Positions 25,457-33,312 of a DNA stretch of 64,000 nt are shown piece by piece. Under the pieces are notes generated by a model, which made no database searches, was not told the origin of the DNA, and saw nothing but the letters and a program-made list of their open reading frames with translations. Every line of letters starts with the position of its first letter. Within the stretch, counting starts at the first letter, position 1. A program made the position numbers and the translations under genes. Source of the stretch: Aciditerrimonas ferrireducens. Its GTDB lineage: Bacteria > Actinomycetota > Acidimicrobiia > Acidimicrobiales > UBA8190. The stretch lies in the NCBI RefSeq assembly GCF_023130475.1, contig NZ_JAKHEX010000012.1:5931-69930 (forward strand), read 5' to 3'.

Positions 25457-27574
25457 TCAGCCGGCGGTCGGCGGGGCCGGGTCCTCGCCTCGAGGCGCCT
25501 CAGGGTCCGAGCGAGGACTGGCCTGGTCCTCGGCGCGGGCAGGGTTCGGGCGGGGGGCAGGCACGTGCTCGGCTCCAAGACCTGGTGTCGCCGTCGCCTC
25601 GGCGGCCGCCGGCAGGGCCGGCTCGGTCCCGACCGCGCCGTTCGTGCCGGCGACGAACGCCGGGACCCGCTTGCGCCGAGCGGTGCGGTCCTGGTGGACC
25701 GGCCGGCCGTAGGCCTCGTCCACCAGCCGGCCCACCTCCTCGCCGCTGAGCGTCTCGCGCTCGAGGAGGGCCCGGGCCACCGCCTCGAGGCCGGCGCGGT
25801 GCTCGGTGAGCAGGTCGATGGCCCGGCGCTCCTGCTCCCGCAGGATGCGGGCCACTTCGTCGTCCACCACCCGGGCGGTGTCCTCGGAGTAGTCCCGGGA
25901 GTGCAGGAGGTCCTCGCCGAGGAAGACCATGCCCTGGGAACCCCAGGCCATCGGGCCGAGCTTCTCGCTCATGCCCCACTCCCGGACCATCTTGCGGGCC
26001 AGCTCCGTGTTGCCGACCAGGTCGTTGCTGGCCCCGGTGGAGAGGTCCCCGTAGACGATGAGCTCGGCCGCCCTGCCCCCCATGCGGACCACCAGCGAGT
26101 CCTCGATGACCTCCCGGGGGTAGATGTGGCGCTCCTCGCTCGGCAGCTGCTGGGTGACGCCGAGGGCCATGCCGGTGGGGAGGATGGTGACCTTGTGGAC
26201 CGGGTCGGCGTGCTCGAGGACGTAGGCCAGCACGGCGTGGCCCCCCTCGTGGTAGGCGACCCGCTCCTTCTCCTCGTCCGTGAGGACCAGGCTCTCCCGA
26301 CGCTGGCCCATGAGGACCCGGTCCCGGGCCGCCTCGAAGTCCTCCATCTCGACCTGATGGGCGCCTCGCCGGACGGCGTGGAGGGCGGCTTCGTTCACCA
26401 GGTTGGCCAGGTCCGCGCCGCTCATCCCCGGCGTGCCCCGGGCGATCAGCTCCAGGTCGACGTCCGGCCCGATCCGCTTGTCGCGGCAGTGGACCTTGAG
26501 GATCGGCAGGCGCTCCTCGAGGTCGGGGAGGGGCACGACGATCTGCCGGTCGAACCGGCCGGGACGCAGGAGGGCCGGGTCCAAGATGTCGGGCCGGTTC
26601 GTGGCGGCCATGATGACGACGCCCTCGGCCGGGTCGAAGCCGTCCATCTCCGAGAGCATCTGGTTGAGGGTCTGCTCCCGCTCGTCGTGCCCGCCGCCGA
26701 GGCCGGCACCGCGCTTGCGGCCGATGGAGTCGATCTCGTCGATGAAGATGATGGCCGGCGCCTGCTTGCGGGCGGTCTGGAACAGGTCACGGACCCGGCT
26801 GGCGCCGACCCCGACGAACATCTCCATGAAGTCGGACCCGCTGACCGAGAGGAACGGCACGCCGGCCTCGCCAGCCACGGCCCGGGCCAGCAGGGTCTTG
26901 CCGGTCCCCGGCGGGCCGACCAGGAGGATCCCCTTGGGGATGCGGGCCCCGATGTCCCGAAAGCGGTTCGGGACCTTCAAGAAGTCCACGACCTCGGAGA
27001 TCTCGAGCTTGACGCCCGGGTAGCCGGCGACGTCGGCGAAGGTGGTCCGAGGCCGCTCGGTGGTGTAGAGCCGGGCCCGGGACCGGCCGATCGACATGAT
27101 GCCGGTCATCTGTCCCTGGGCCCGTCGGGAGAACCAGTAGAAGATGCCGACGAGGACCAGGACCATGATGATGACGGGCAGCCACTGGGAGAGGAAGCTC
27201 TCCTGGGGGGTGACGTAGCGGGCCGAGACGCTGGCCAGGAGCTGCTCCTCGACGCTGGTGACCGGCGAGGGCCCGTCGACCGAGTAGTGCTTCCCGTTGC
27301 GCAAGGTGCCGGTGATGACCCCGGTGGAGTTGTTGACGGTGGCCGAGGAGATCTCGTGGGCGTGGACGTCCTTCACGAAGGTGGAGTAGGGGATGTTCTC
27401 GACCGGCGTGTGGTGGAGGAGGGGCGGGATGACCACGACGGCTAGCACCGCCAGGATGAGGAGCGCGAAGACCCAGCGCCAACTCTGATCGGGGCCCGAC
27501 CCGGGGGCGCCGCTGCCGCCCGGTCCGCCCATCGAGTTGCGGCCCTGGCGCCGGTCGGAGGTGTTGACAGGCAT
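25457..27574 (-). CDS. ftsH: ATP-dependent zinc metalloprotease FtsH
   Basis: This 705-residue membrane protease degrades misassembled membrane proteins and short-lived regulators. Two N-terminal membrane helices ([16 protein letters not shown] and [18 protein letters not shown]) flank a periplasmic domain. An AAA module follows with GPPGTGKT near residue 215, [11 protein letters not shown] and the second region of homology [19 protein letters not shown]. The zinc site HEGGH (442-446) has Gly in place of the usual Ala. The C-terminal 90 residues are Pro/Ala-rich. It is convergent with the DUF5719-like gene. I chose ATG 27574 because TACGAT lies exactly 6 nt upstream. Confidence 0.95.
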   Translation of the reverse strand: MPVNTSDRRQGRNSMGGPGGSGAPGSGPDQSWRWVFALLILAVLAVVVIPPLLHHTPVENIPYSTFVKDVHAHEISSATVNNSTGVITGTLRNGKHYSVDGPSPVTSVEEQLLASVSARYVTPQESFLSQWLPVIIMVLVLVGIFYWFSRRAQGQMTGIMSIGRSRARLYTTERPRTTFADVAGYPGVKLEISEVVDFLKVPNRFRDIGARIPKGILLVGPPGTGKTLLARAVAGEAGVPFLSVSGSDFMEMFVGVGASRVRDLFQTARKQAPAIIFIDEIDSIGRKRGAGLGGGHDEREQTLNQMLSEMDGFDPAEGVVIMAATNRPDILDPALLRPGRFDRQIVVPLPDLEERLPILKVHCRDKRIGPDVDLELIARGTPGMSGADLANLVNEAALHAVRRGAHQVEMEDFEAARDRVLMGQRRESLVLTDEEKERVAYHEGGHAVLAYVLEHADPVHKVTILPTGMALGVTQQLPSEERHIYPREVIEDSLVVRMGGRAAELIVYGDLSTGASNDLVGNTELARKMVREWGMSEKLGPMAWGSQGMVFLGEDLLHSRDYSEDTARVVDDEVARILREQERRAIDLLTEHRAGLEAVARALLERETLSGEEVGRLVDEAYGRPVHQDRTARRKRVPAFVAGTNGAVGTEPALPAAAEATATPGLGAEHVPAPRPNPARAEDQASPRSDPEAPRGEDPAPPTAG

Positions 27575-27580
27575 CGCCCC

Positions 27581-27586
27581 ATCGTA
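27581..27586 (-). promoter_or_regulatory. -10 element of leaderless ftsH
   Basis: TACGAT on the minus strand ends 6 nt before the ATG at 27574; no ribosome binding site is present. Confidence 0.55.
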
Positions 27587-27637
27587 GGCCGACGACGTGC
27601 TGCTCCAGGTCGCGGCGGGCGGCACCCGGGGGTTGGC

Positions 27638-27643
27638 TAGCCT
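27638..27643 (+). promoter_or_regulatory. -10 element of leaderless CPBP protease gene
   Basis: TAGCCT ends 6 nt before the GTG at 27650. It is divergent from the ftsH element, with about 50 bp between them. Confidence 0.55.
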
Positions 27644-27649
27644 GAGCGC

Positions 27650-28576
27650 GTGCCCCGGGCGCCAGAGGGCGGTGAGCGGGCCCCCGCAGCGGGGCGGACT
27701 GCAGCGGGGCGGACTGCGGCGGGGCGGACTGGGGCGGGGCGGTCGTGGCCGGCTGAGCCCGGGCGGAACGAGCGCCCGTCGGAGGCCCGCCCGGCGCCGG
27801 TCGTGCCGGCAAGCGGTCGGGACGCGGCAGCCTGGCTGTTCCTGGGCCTGGTGGGCTTCGCCGTCGGGCAGCTGCTGGCCCTCCTGTTCGTCAGCGTGGT
27901 GGCCGCCGCCCTGGGCGAGCTGGGGCGGGTGGCCGCGCTGACCGCCGCCGCCGAGCCGCCGGGGTGGGTGGTGGTCGCCGAGCTGCTGGGCCTCTGGGTG
28001 GGGTTCCTGGGCGCCGTCGTCGTGGCCAGCCGGACCCGGGGGACGGGACGGGTCGCCCGGGACATGGGCCTGGCGATCCGCCCCGCCGACCTGGTGGTCG
28101 GGGGGGCGATCGGGGCGGCCTGCCAGCTGGTGCTGATCCCCGTGCTCTACCTGCCGCTCCGGGCCCTGATCCCCCACCTGGACCGGCGGCTGTCGACGCC
28201 GGCCAAGCACCTGACCGGGGGATTCCACGGTCCTGAGCTGGCCCTCATCGGCTTCCTGACGGTGGCCGTGGTCCCGGTGGTGGAGGAGCTGCTCTTTCGG
28301 GGCCTCGTGCTGCGGGCGCTGCTGCGGCTCGCTGCGCCGGCCGGACGGGTGCTGGGTCCGGCCCTGGCCGTGGTGGGCACGGGGATCCTCTTCGGGCTGG
28401 CCCACGCCGAGCCGCTGGAGCTGCTCGGGCTGGCCGTCTTGGGCATGGTGCTGGCCGTGCTGGCGTGGCGGACCGGGCGCCTGGGCCCCTCAATGGCGGC
28501 ACACGGGGCGTTCAACCTGGTGGCCATCGTCACCTTGGCCTTCGGCACCGCCGGTGTGCCCGGCCTGTGGCGCTGA
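27650..28576 (+). CDS. CPBP-family intramembrane glutamic protease
   Basis: This 308-residue integral membrane protein carries the conserved motifs of the CAAX/CPBP proteases: EELLFRGLVLRALLR (Glu-Glu and Arg), the FGLAHAEPLE motif and a final HGAFNLVAIV. Members cleave within membranes and act in peptide maturation, immunity to bacteriocins or stress signalling; the substrate here is unknown. The N-terminal ~60 residues are a disordered, repetitive Ala/Gly/Arg/Thr stretch not usual for the family. The leaderless GTG start at 27650 makes that stretch part of the protein, but an internal start past the repeats is possible. Confidence 0.83.
   Translation: MPRAPEGGERAPAAGRTAAGRTAAGRTGAGRSWPAEPGRNERPSEARPAPVVPASGRDAAAWLFLGLVGFAVGQLLALLFVSVVAAALGELGRVAALTAAAEPPGWVVVAELLGLWVGFLGAVVVASRTRGTGRVARDMGLAIRPADLVVGGAIGAACQLVLIPVLYLPLRALIPHLDRRLSTPAKHLTGGFHGPELALIGFLTVAVVPVVEELLFRGLVLRALLRLAAPAGRVLGPALAVVGTGILFGLAHAEPLELLGLAVLGMVLAVLAWRTGRLGPSMAAHGAFNLVAIVTLAFGTAGVPGLWR
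27686..27742 (+). repeat. 15-bp tandem repeat encoding AAGRT-like units
   Basis: Three copies of a 15-bp unit (GCAGCGGGGCGGACT and a one-base variant) run from 27686 to 27730, followed by a diverged fourth. Because the period is five codons, the repeat encodes a pentapeptide, AAGRT, near the N-terminus of the CPBP protease, and copy-number change would not shift the frame. Confidence 0.75.
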
Positions 28577-28634
28577 AAGCCAGGGCCCCGTGGGGTGCCC
28601 GCTGCGTCCTTCGGGCCCGTCGGGCGGCATTGGG

Positions 28635-28640
28635 TAGGGT
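28635..28640 (+). promoter_or_regulatory. Candidate -10 element of the phosphomannomutase operon
   Basis: TAGGGT ends 9 nt before the ATG at 28650; there is no purine-rich ribosome binding site in the gap. Confidence 0.45.
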
Positions 28641-28649
28641 GAGGGCGCC

Positions 28650-30026
28650 ATGGCGGACCTGCGCAGCCTCTTCAAGGCCTACGACATCCGGGGGCTGGTC
28701 CCCGAGCAGCTCGACGACGAGATCGCCCGGGCGATCGGCTACGGTTTCGGGCGCTTCGTGGGCGGCCGGCGGCTGGTGGTGGGGCGAGACATGCGGCCCT
28801 CGGGGGAGGGGCTTGCGGCAGCGTTCATCGAGGGGGCGCGGGCCGCGGGGTCGGACGTGGTGGTCCTTGGGCTGGTCTCGACCGACCTGCTCTACTTCGC
28901 CTCGGGCCACCTGGACGCCCCGGGGGCGATGTTCACGGCGTCGCACAACCCGGCGGCGTACAACGGCATCAAGCTCTGTGGCCCAGGAGCCAGCCCGGTG
29001 GGGCAGGACACCGGTCTGGCCGAGGTGCGGCACGTGGCGGAAGCGGTGCTGGAGGGCCGCGAGCAGCTCGGGCCGGCCCGGGGGACCGTGGAGGAGGCAG
29101 ACCTGCTGGAGGCCTACGCCGCGCACGTCCGGTCCTTCGTGGACCTTGGGGCCCTGGCCCCGCTGTCGGTGGTGGCCGACACGGCGAACGGGATGGGCGG
29201 CCTGGTGGTGCCCCGGGTGTTCGCCGGCCTGCCGTTCCGACTGCGGGTGCTCTACCCGGAGCTGGACGGCACCTTCCCGAACCACCCGGCGGACCCCATC
29301 CAGCCGGAGAACCTCCGGGACCTCCAGGCGGCGGTGGTGGCCGACGGGGCGGACGTGGGCCTGGCCTTCGACGGGGACGCCGACCGGGTCTTCCTGGTCG
29401 ACGAGCGAGCCGAGCCGGTCTCGGGGTCGCTGACCACGGCCCTGGTGGCCCGGGCCATGCTGGCCAAGCACCCGGGGGCCACGGTGCTGCACAACGTCAT
29501 CTGCTCGCGGGTGGTGCCCGAGACCATCCTGGCCTGCGGGGGCCGACCGGTGCGGACCCGGGTGGGGCACTCGTTCATCAAGCAGGTCATGGCCGAGACC
29601 GGGGCGGTCTTCGGCGGCGAGCACTCGGGGCACTACTACTTCAAGGACAACTACCGGGCGGACTCGGGGCTGATCGCCGCCCTGCTGGTCCTGGAGGAGC
29701 TCTCGAAGGCCGGCCAGCCCCTCTCGGCGCTGCTGGCGCCGCTGCGGCGGACCTGGACGTCGGGGGAGGTCAACACGGAGGTCGCCGACCCCCAGGCGGT
29801 GGTCGAAGCCGTCGCCGAGCACTACGGGGCGATGGGGGCCGCCGTGGACCGGCTCGACGGGGTCACGGTCGACCTGGGCGACTGGTGGTTCAACGTGCGG
29901 CCCTCGAACACCGAGCCGCTGCTGCGGCTGAACCTGGAGTCGAGCGTGGTGGACGAGGGGCCCAAGCGGCTCGAGGAGGTGCTGGGGGTGGTCCGGGGTT
30001 TGGCGAAGGGACAGGAGCAGCCGTGA
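28650..30026 (+). CDS. manB: Phosphomannomutase/phosphoglucomutase
   Basis: This 458-residue alpha-D-phosphohexomutase interconverts mannose-6- and mannose-1-phosphate, and usually the glucose equivalents. It has the phospho-serine loop MFTASHNPAAYNGIK, the metal-binding DGDADRVF, the sugar loop GGEHSGHYYF and the phosphate-binding RPSNTEPLLRLNLE. Its product feeds the nucleotidyltransferases at 11.8 kb and 40 kb. It ends in a GTGA overlap with the Trm112-like gene, which in turn overlaps the isomerase, making a three-gene sugar-phosphate operon that also occurs in mycobacteria and streptomycetes. Confidence 0.93.
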   Translation: MADLRSLFKAYDIRGLVPEQLDDEIARAIGYGFGRFVGGRRLVVGRDMRPSGEGLAAAFIEGARAAGSDVVVLGLVSTDLLYFASGHLDAPGAMFTASHNPAAYNGIKLCGPGASPVGQDTGLAEVRHVAEAVLEGREQLGPARGTVEEADLLEAYAAHVRSFVDLGALAPLSVVADTANGMGGLVVPRVFAGLPFRLRVLYPELDGTFPNHPADPIQPENLRDLQAAVVADGADVGLAFDGDADRVFLVDERAEPVSGSLTTALVARAMLAKHPGATVLHNVICSRVVPETILACGGRPVRTRVGHSFIKQVMAETGAVFGGEHSGHYYFKDNYRADSGLIAALLVLEELSKAGQPLSALLAPLRRTWTSGEVNTEVADPQAVVEAVAEHYGAMGAAVDRLDGVTVDLGDWWFNVRPSNTEPLLRLNLESSVVDEGPKRLEEVLGVVRGLAKGQEQP

Positions 30027-30283
30027 GCCTGGACCCGATCCTGCTCGAGGTGCTGGCCTGTCCGCAGGACAAGGGTCCGCTGCTCTACGTGGAGGACGAG
30101 CGGCGGCTCTACAACCCTCGGCTGCGCCGGAGCTACCCGGTCCGGGAGGGCATCCCGGTGATGCTGGTGGAGGAGGCCGAGGCGGTGGACCCGGCGGAGC
30201 ACGACCGGCTGATGGGGAAGGCGGAGCGGGGCGAGGCCCGCTGGACGCTGCAGGGCCAAGGGCCGGTTGGGGAGGCCGGGTGA
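30023..30283 (+). CDS. Trm112/UPF0434-family small protein
   Basis: This 86-residue protein starts VSLDPILLEVLACPQDKGPL, the N-terminal signature of the Trm112-like family, followed by LYNPRLRRSYPVREGIPVML. In canonical members a CPxC pair helps bind zinc. Here the second Cys is Asp (CPQD), as in many actinobacterial homologues, so zinc binding is doubtful. Trm112 proteins elsewhere activate methyltransferases, but the actinobacterial role is unknown. The position between phosphomannomutase and phosphosugar isomerase, with 4-bp overlaps at both ends, suggests a partner function in sugar-phosphate metabolism. Confidence 0.85.
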   Translation: MSLDPILLEVLACPQDKGPLLYVEDERRLYNPRLRRSYPVREGIPVMLVEEAEAVDPAEHDRLMGKAERGEARWTLQGQGPVGEAG

Positions 30284-31329
30284 GCGGGTCGACGACCCCA
30301 CCGGGGATCGACAGCCTCGGGATGTTCGAGGCCACAGCCGGCTGGCCCGAGCAGGTCGAGGCGGCCCGCAAGGCCTTCGAGCCCCTGCCGGGGCTGCCGT
30401 CGCGGGGCGAGGTGGAGCACGTGGTGGTGCTCGGCATGGGGGGCAGCGGCATGGCCGGCGAGGTGGCCGCGGCGGCTGCCGGCCCGTTCCTGCCGGTGCC
30501 CATGGTCGTGGTCCGGGACTACGAAGCCCCGGACTACGTCGGCCGGAACTCCCTGGTCATGGCGGTGTCGTTCTCGGGGGACACCGAGGAGACGGTCCAG
30601 GCGGCGGGGGAGGCCTACGAGGCCGGGGCCCACCTGGTGGTGGTGACCGCCGGGGGTGCCCTCGGCCGGCTGGCCGAGGAGTGGCGGGTGCCCCGGGCGG
30701 CGGTGCCCGACTCGCTGCCCCAGCCGCGGGCAGCCCTCGGGGCCATGGTGGTGCCGCTGTTGCTGGTGCTCGAGCAGGTGGGGCTCTTCCCGGGGGCCGG
30801 GACCTGGCTGGCCGGGGCGGAGGGGCAGCTCCGCCAGCGGCGGGACCAGCTGCTCGGCGACCGGAGCCCGGCCCTCGAGGTCGCCCGGCGGATCGGGCGG
30901 ACCATCCCGCTGGTGCACGGGGCCGAGGCGGTGGGGGCCACGGCGGCCCGGCGGTGGCGAGCCCAGGTCCAGGAGAACGCCAAGACGCCGGCCTTCGCCT
31001 CGGCCTATCCCGAGCTCTGCCACAACGAGCTGGCCGGCTGGGGGCAGCTCGGGGACGTGACCCGGCAGGTTCTGACGGTGGTGAACCTGCGGCACGACGG
31101 CGAGCATCCCCAGGTCGGCCGGCGCTTCGAGCTGGTGCGGGAGCTCATGGGCGAGGCGGTGGCCGACGTGCTGGAGGTCCGGGCCGAGGGCGAGGGCGAG
31201 CTGGCCCAGCTGCTCGACCTGGTGCTCTTCGGGGACTTCGTGTCGTTGCACCTGGCCTGGGCGGCCGGCGTCGACCCGGGTCCGGTGCCGGTCCTCGGCG
31301 AGCTGAAGGCCCGGCTGCGCCAGCCCTGA
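30280..31329 (+). CDS. SIS-domain phosphoglucose/phosphomannose isomerase
   Basis: This 349-residue protein has two SIS folds. Motifs include VLGMGGSGMAGEVAA, MAVSFSGDTEETVQA and, in the second half, the family-specific ENAKTPAFASAYPELCHNE. Proteins of this type interconvert fructose-6-phosphate with glucose- and mannose-6-phosphate, linking glycolysis to the mannomutase two genes upstream. It is somewhat shorter than some homologues but complete at both ends. The GTG start lies in the previous stop. It is the last gene of its operon and is followed 92 bp later by ahcY. Confidence 0.85.
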   Translation: MSGSTTPPGIDSLGMFEATAGWPEQVEAARKAFEPLPGLPSRGEVEHVVVLGMGGSGMAGEVAAAAAGPFLPVPMVVVRDYEAPDYVGRNSLVMAVSFSGDTEETVQAAGEAYEAGAHLVVVTAGGALGRLAEEWRVPRAAVPDSLPQPRAALGAMVVPLLLVLEQVGLFPGAGTWLAGAEGQLRQRRDQLLGDRSPALEVARRIGRTIPLVHGAEAVGATAARRWRAQVQENAKTPAFASAYPELCHNELAGWGQLGDVTRQVLTVVNLRHDGEHPQVGRRFELVRELMGEAVADVLEVRAEGEGELAQLLDLVLFGDFVSLHLAWAAGVDPGPVPVLGELKARLRQP

Positions 31330-31340
31330 GGCGGCCCCGC

Positions 31341-31346
31341 TAGCCT
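31341..31346 (+). promoter_or_regulatory. Candidate -10 element of ahcY
   Basis: TAGCCT lies 75 nt before the ahcY ATG at 31422. Transcription from about 31353 would give a leader of roughly 70 nt that carries a GAGGAGCG ribosome binding site. Confidence 0.45.
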
Positions 31347-31421
31347 CCCAGTGCCCCGCAACGAACGCTGGGCCGAACGACGGGCCAGGGGCCTTCCGAG
31401 GGCGAGGAGCGAGGAGCGGTC

Positions 31422-32897
31422 ATGGGTGCTGGGATGGCAGGGCGAGCGACCGGGAAGCCAGGCGGTCTGGAGTTCGAGGTCGCCGACCTCTCGCTGGCGG
31501 CCTGGGGCCGGCGGGAGATCGAGCTGGCCGAGCACGAGATGCCGGGCTTGATGGCCATGCGGGAGCGCTACGGGGCGTCTCGGCCCCTGGCTGGCGCTCG
31601 GATCACCGGGTCGCTGCACATGACGGTGCAGACCGCGGTGCTCATCGAGACCCTGGTGGCCCTCGGGGCCGAGGTCCGGTGGGCGAGCTGCAACATCTTC
31701 TCGACCCAGGACCATGCGGCGGCCGCCGTGGTGGTGGGCCCGAACGGGACGCCGGAGGAGCCGGCTGGCGTGCCGGTGTTCGCCTGGAAGGGCGAGACGA
31801 TCGAGGAGTACTGGCGCTGCACCGAGCGGGCCCTGCGCTGGCCAGGGGGCCATGGGCCGACGAGCATCCTGGACGACGGGGGCGACGCGACCTTGCTGGT
31901 GCACCAGGGAGTGGCGGCGGAGAAGGCCGGCTCGGTGCCCCCGCCAGAGACCGCTTCGTCCGAGGACGAGGCGGAGGTGCGGCGGCTTCTGGCCCGGTCG
32001 CTGGCCGAGGACCCGCAGTACTGGACGACCCTGGCGAACGGGATCCGAGGGGTGACCGAGGAGACCACGACCGGGGTCCACCGGCTCTACGAGCTGGCCC
32101 GGACCGGTGAGCTGCTGTTCCCGGCGATCAACGTCAACGACTCGGTGACGAAGTCGAAGTTCGACAACACCTACGGCTGCCGGCACTCCCTCATCGACGG
32201 CATCAACCGGGCCACCGACGTGCTGATCGGGGGCAAGCTGGCGGTGGTCTGCGGGTACGGGGACGTGGGCAAGGGCTGTGCGGAGTCCCTGCGGGGCCAG
32301 GGCGCCCGGGTGGTGGTGACCGAGATCGACCCGATCTGCGCGCTGCAGGCCGTCATGGACGGCTTCGAGGTCGCCACCTTGGACGACGTGGTCGAGCGGG
32401 CGGACATCGTGGTGACGGCGACGGGGAACCGGGACGTGGTGACCGTGGACCACATGGCCCGAATGAAGCACCTGGCCATCGTGGGGAACATCGGGCACTT
32501 CGACAACGAGATCGACATGGCCGGGCTGGCCAAGGTGCCGGGGATCCAGAAGGAGGAAGTGAAACCCCAGGTGCACACCTGGACCTTCCCGGACGGGCAC
32601 GCCGTGGTGGTCCTCTCGGAGGGGCGCCTGTTGAACCTGGGCAACGCCACGGGTCACCCGAGCTTCGTGATGTCCTGCTCGTTCACGAACCAGACCATGG
32701 CCCAGCTGGAGCTCTTCCAGCGGCCCGAGCACTACGAGGTGGGCGTCCACGTGCTGCCCAAGCACCTGGACGAAGAGGTGGCTCGACTGCACCTGCCGGC
32801 GCTCGGAGCCCGGCTGACCCGGCTGACCCCCGAGCAGGCCGCGTACATCGGCGTGCCGGTCGAAGGGCCCTACAAGCCCGACCACTACCGGTATTGA
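31422..32897 (+). CDS. ahcY: Adenosylhomocysteinase
   Basis: This 491-residue cytosolic NAD-dependent enzyme splits S-adenosylhomocysteine into adenosine and homocysteine, relieving product inhibition of methyltransferases. It has [29 protein letters not shown], the catalytic [13 protein letters not shown] and the NAD loop [16 protein letters not shown]. It ends in the canonical PYKPDHYRY that closes the active site of the neighbouring subunit. Length is typical of the bacterial long form. The ATG at 31422 follows AGGAGCG at good spacing. In mycobacteria sahH likewise lies near the manB/whiB2 block. Confidence 0.96.
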   Translation: MGAGMAGRATGKPGGLEFEVADLSLAAWGRREIELAEHEMPGLMAMRERYGASRPLAGARITGSLHMTVQTAVLIETLVALGAEVRWASCNIFSTQDHAAAAVVVGPNGTPEEPAGVPVFAWKGETIEEYWRCTERALRWPGGHGPTSILDDGGDATLLVHQGVAAEKAGSVPPPETASSEDEAEVRRLLARSLAEDPQYWTTLANGIRGVTEETTTGVHRLYELARTGELLFPAINVNDSVTKSKFDNTYGCRHSLIDGINRATDVLIGGKLAVVCGYGDVGKGCAESLRGQGARVVVTEIDPICALQAVMDGFEVATLDDVVERADIVVTATGNRDVVTVDHMARMKHLAIVGNIGHFDNEIDMAGLAKVPGIQKEEVKPQVHTWTFPDGHAVVVLSEGRLLNLGNATGHPSFVMSCSFTNQTMAQLELFQRPEHYEVGVHVLPKHLDEEVARLHLPALGARLTRLTPEQAAYIGVPVEGPYKPDHYRY

Positions 32898-32969
32898 GTA
32901 CCGGGAGCGAGGGTCAGGCCCTGGGGTCGTCGGCCCTCGACCCGGGGCCGGGGGCCCCAGGTCGGGCGT

Positions 32970-32975
32970 TAGGCT
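32970..32975 (+). promoter_or_regulatory. Orphan -10-like element between ahcY and secA
   Basis: TAGGCT matches the TAGNNT pattern that precedes many genes in this window, yet no reading frame starts within the next 300 nt. It could start a non-coding transcript at about 32982. Confidence 0.3.
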
Positions 32976-32981
32976 TCGCTC

Positions 32982-33180
32982 GCCGGGCCCCGGGTCTGTG
33001 GTTGCAAGTCGAGGCCAGTCGCAGGCGAAACGACCCACGTAAGGCAACTCGTGGTTGCCGAGCATGGTGCGGCTTAGGTGTAAGTCCTGCCCGGGAGCCC
33101 CGAGGGCCGGGGCCGACGGAGAAGGGGTGAGGCGAGCCGTGACGGTGCGGCGGGGCCGGTCGACCGGCCGCCCGCACCGG
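32982..33180 (+). ncRNA. Candidate structured RNA between ahcY and secA
   Basis: The 415-bp gap 32898-33312 holds no convincing gene but has several clean hairpins: GGCAAC/GTTGCC (33043-33048 with 33054-33059), GCCCCG/CGGGGC (33097-33102 with 33108-33113), and a near-perfect 35-bp inverted repeat at 33144-33178. The stretch around 33062-33100, with GGTGTAAGTCC and CGGGAGCC, loosely recalls domain I of bacterial group II introns, but no reverse transcriptase or domain V was found. It lacks the conserved cores of RNase P RNA, tmRNA and SRP RNA as I know them. Since secA appears to have its own promoter close to its start, this would be a separate RNA or a long 3' leader of ahcY. Confidence 0.35.
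33144..33178 (+). repeat. 35-bp near-perfect inverted repeat
   Basis: GGTGCGGCGGGGCCGGT pairs with ACCGGCCGCCCGCACC across a 2-nt centre, with one bulged base. It lacks a T-run, so it is either an RNA structural element or an unusual terminator for ahcY. Confidence 0.7.
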
Positions 33181-33297
33181 GCCGTCGAGCCGCTCGGCAG
33201 GCGAGTGTGGGGGCAAAGACCAGGTCAGCCGGGGCCCGGCGCGACCCGCCAGCCACGGGGGACGGCTCCTGCCGGACGGCCGGTGGGAGCCGAGGGG

Positions 33298-33303
33298 TAA
33301 GCT
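33298..33303 (+). promoter_or_regulatory. Candidate -10 element of secA
   Basis: TAAGCT ends 9 nt before the ATG at 33313, with no ribosome binding site between, consistent with a very short leader. Confidence 0.45.
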
Positions 33304-33312
33304 GGGCTGGCC

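Noticed and set aside
31351-31551. 66-codon frame starting GTG 31351 just after the ahcY -10-like box
   Set aside because: It overlaps ahcY in another frame, has no homology and a biased composition; it looks like an accident of the leader.
33062-33140. Functional group II intron
   Set aside because: Only a short stretch is reminiscent of domain I; no reverse transcriptase, domain V or 3' boundary was found within the gap.
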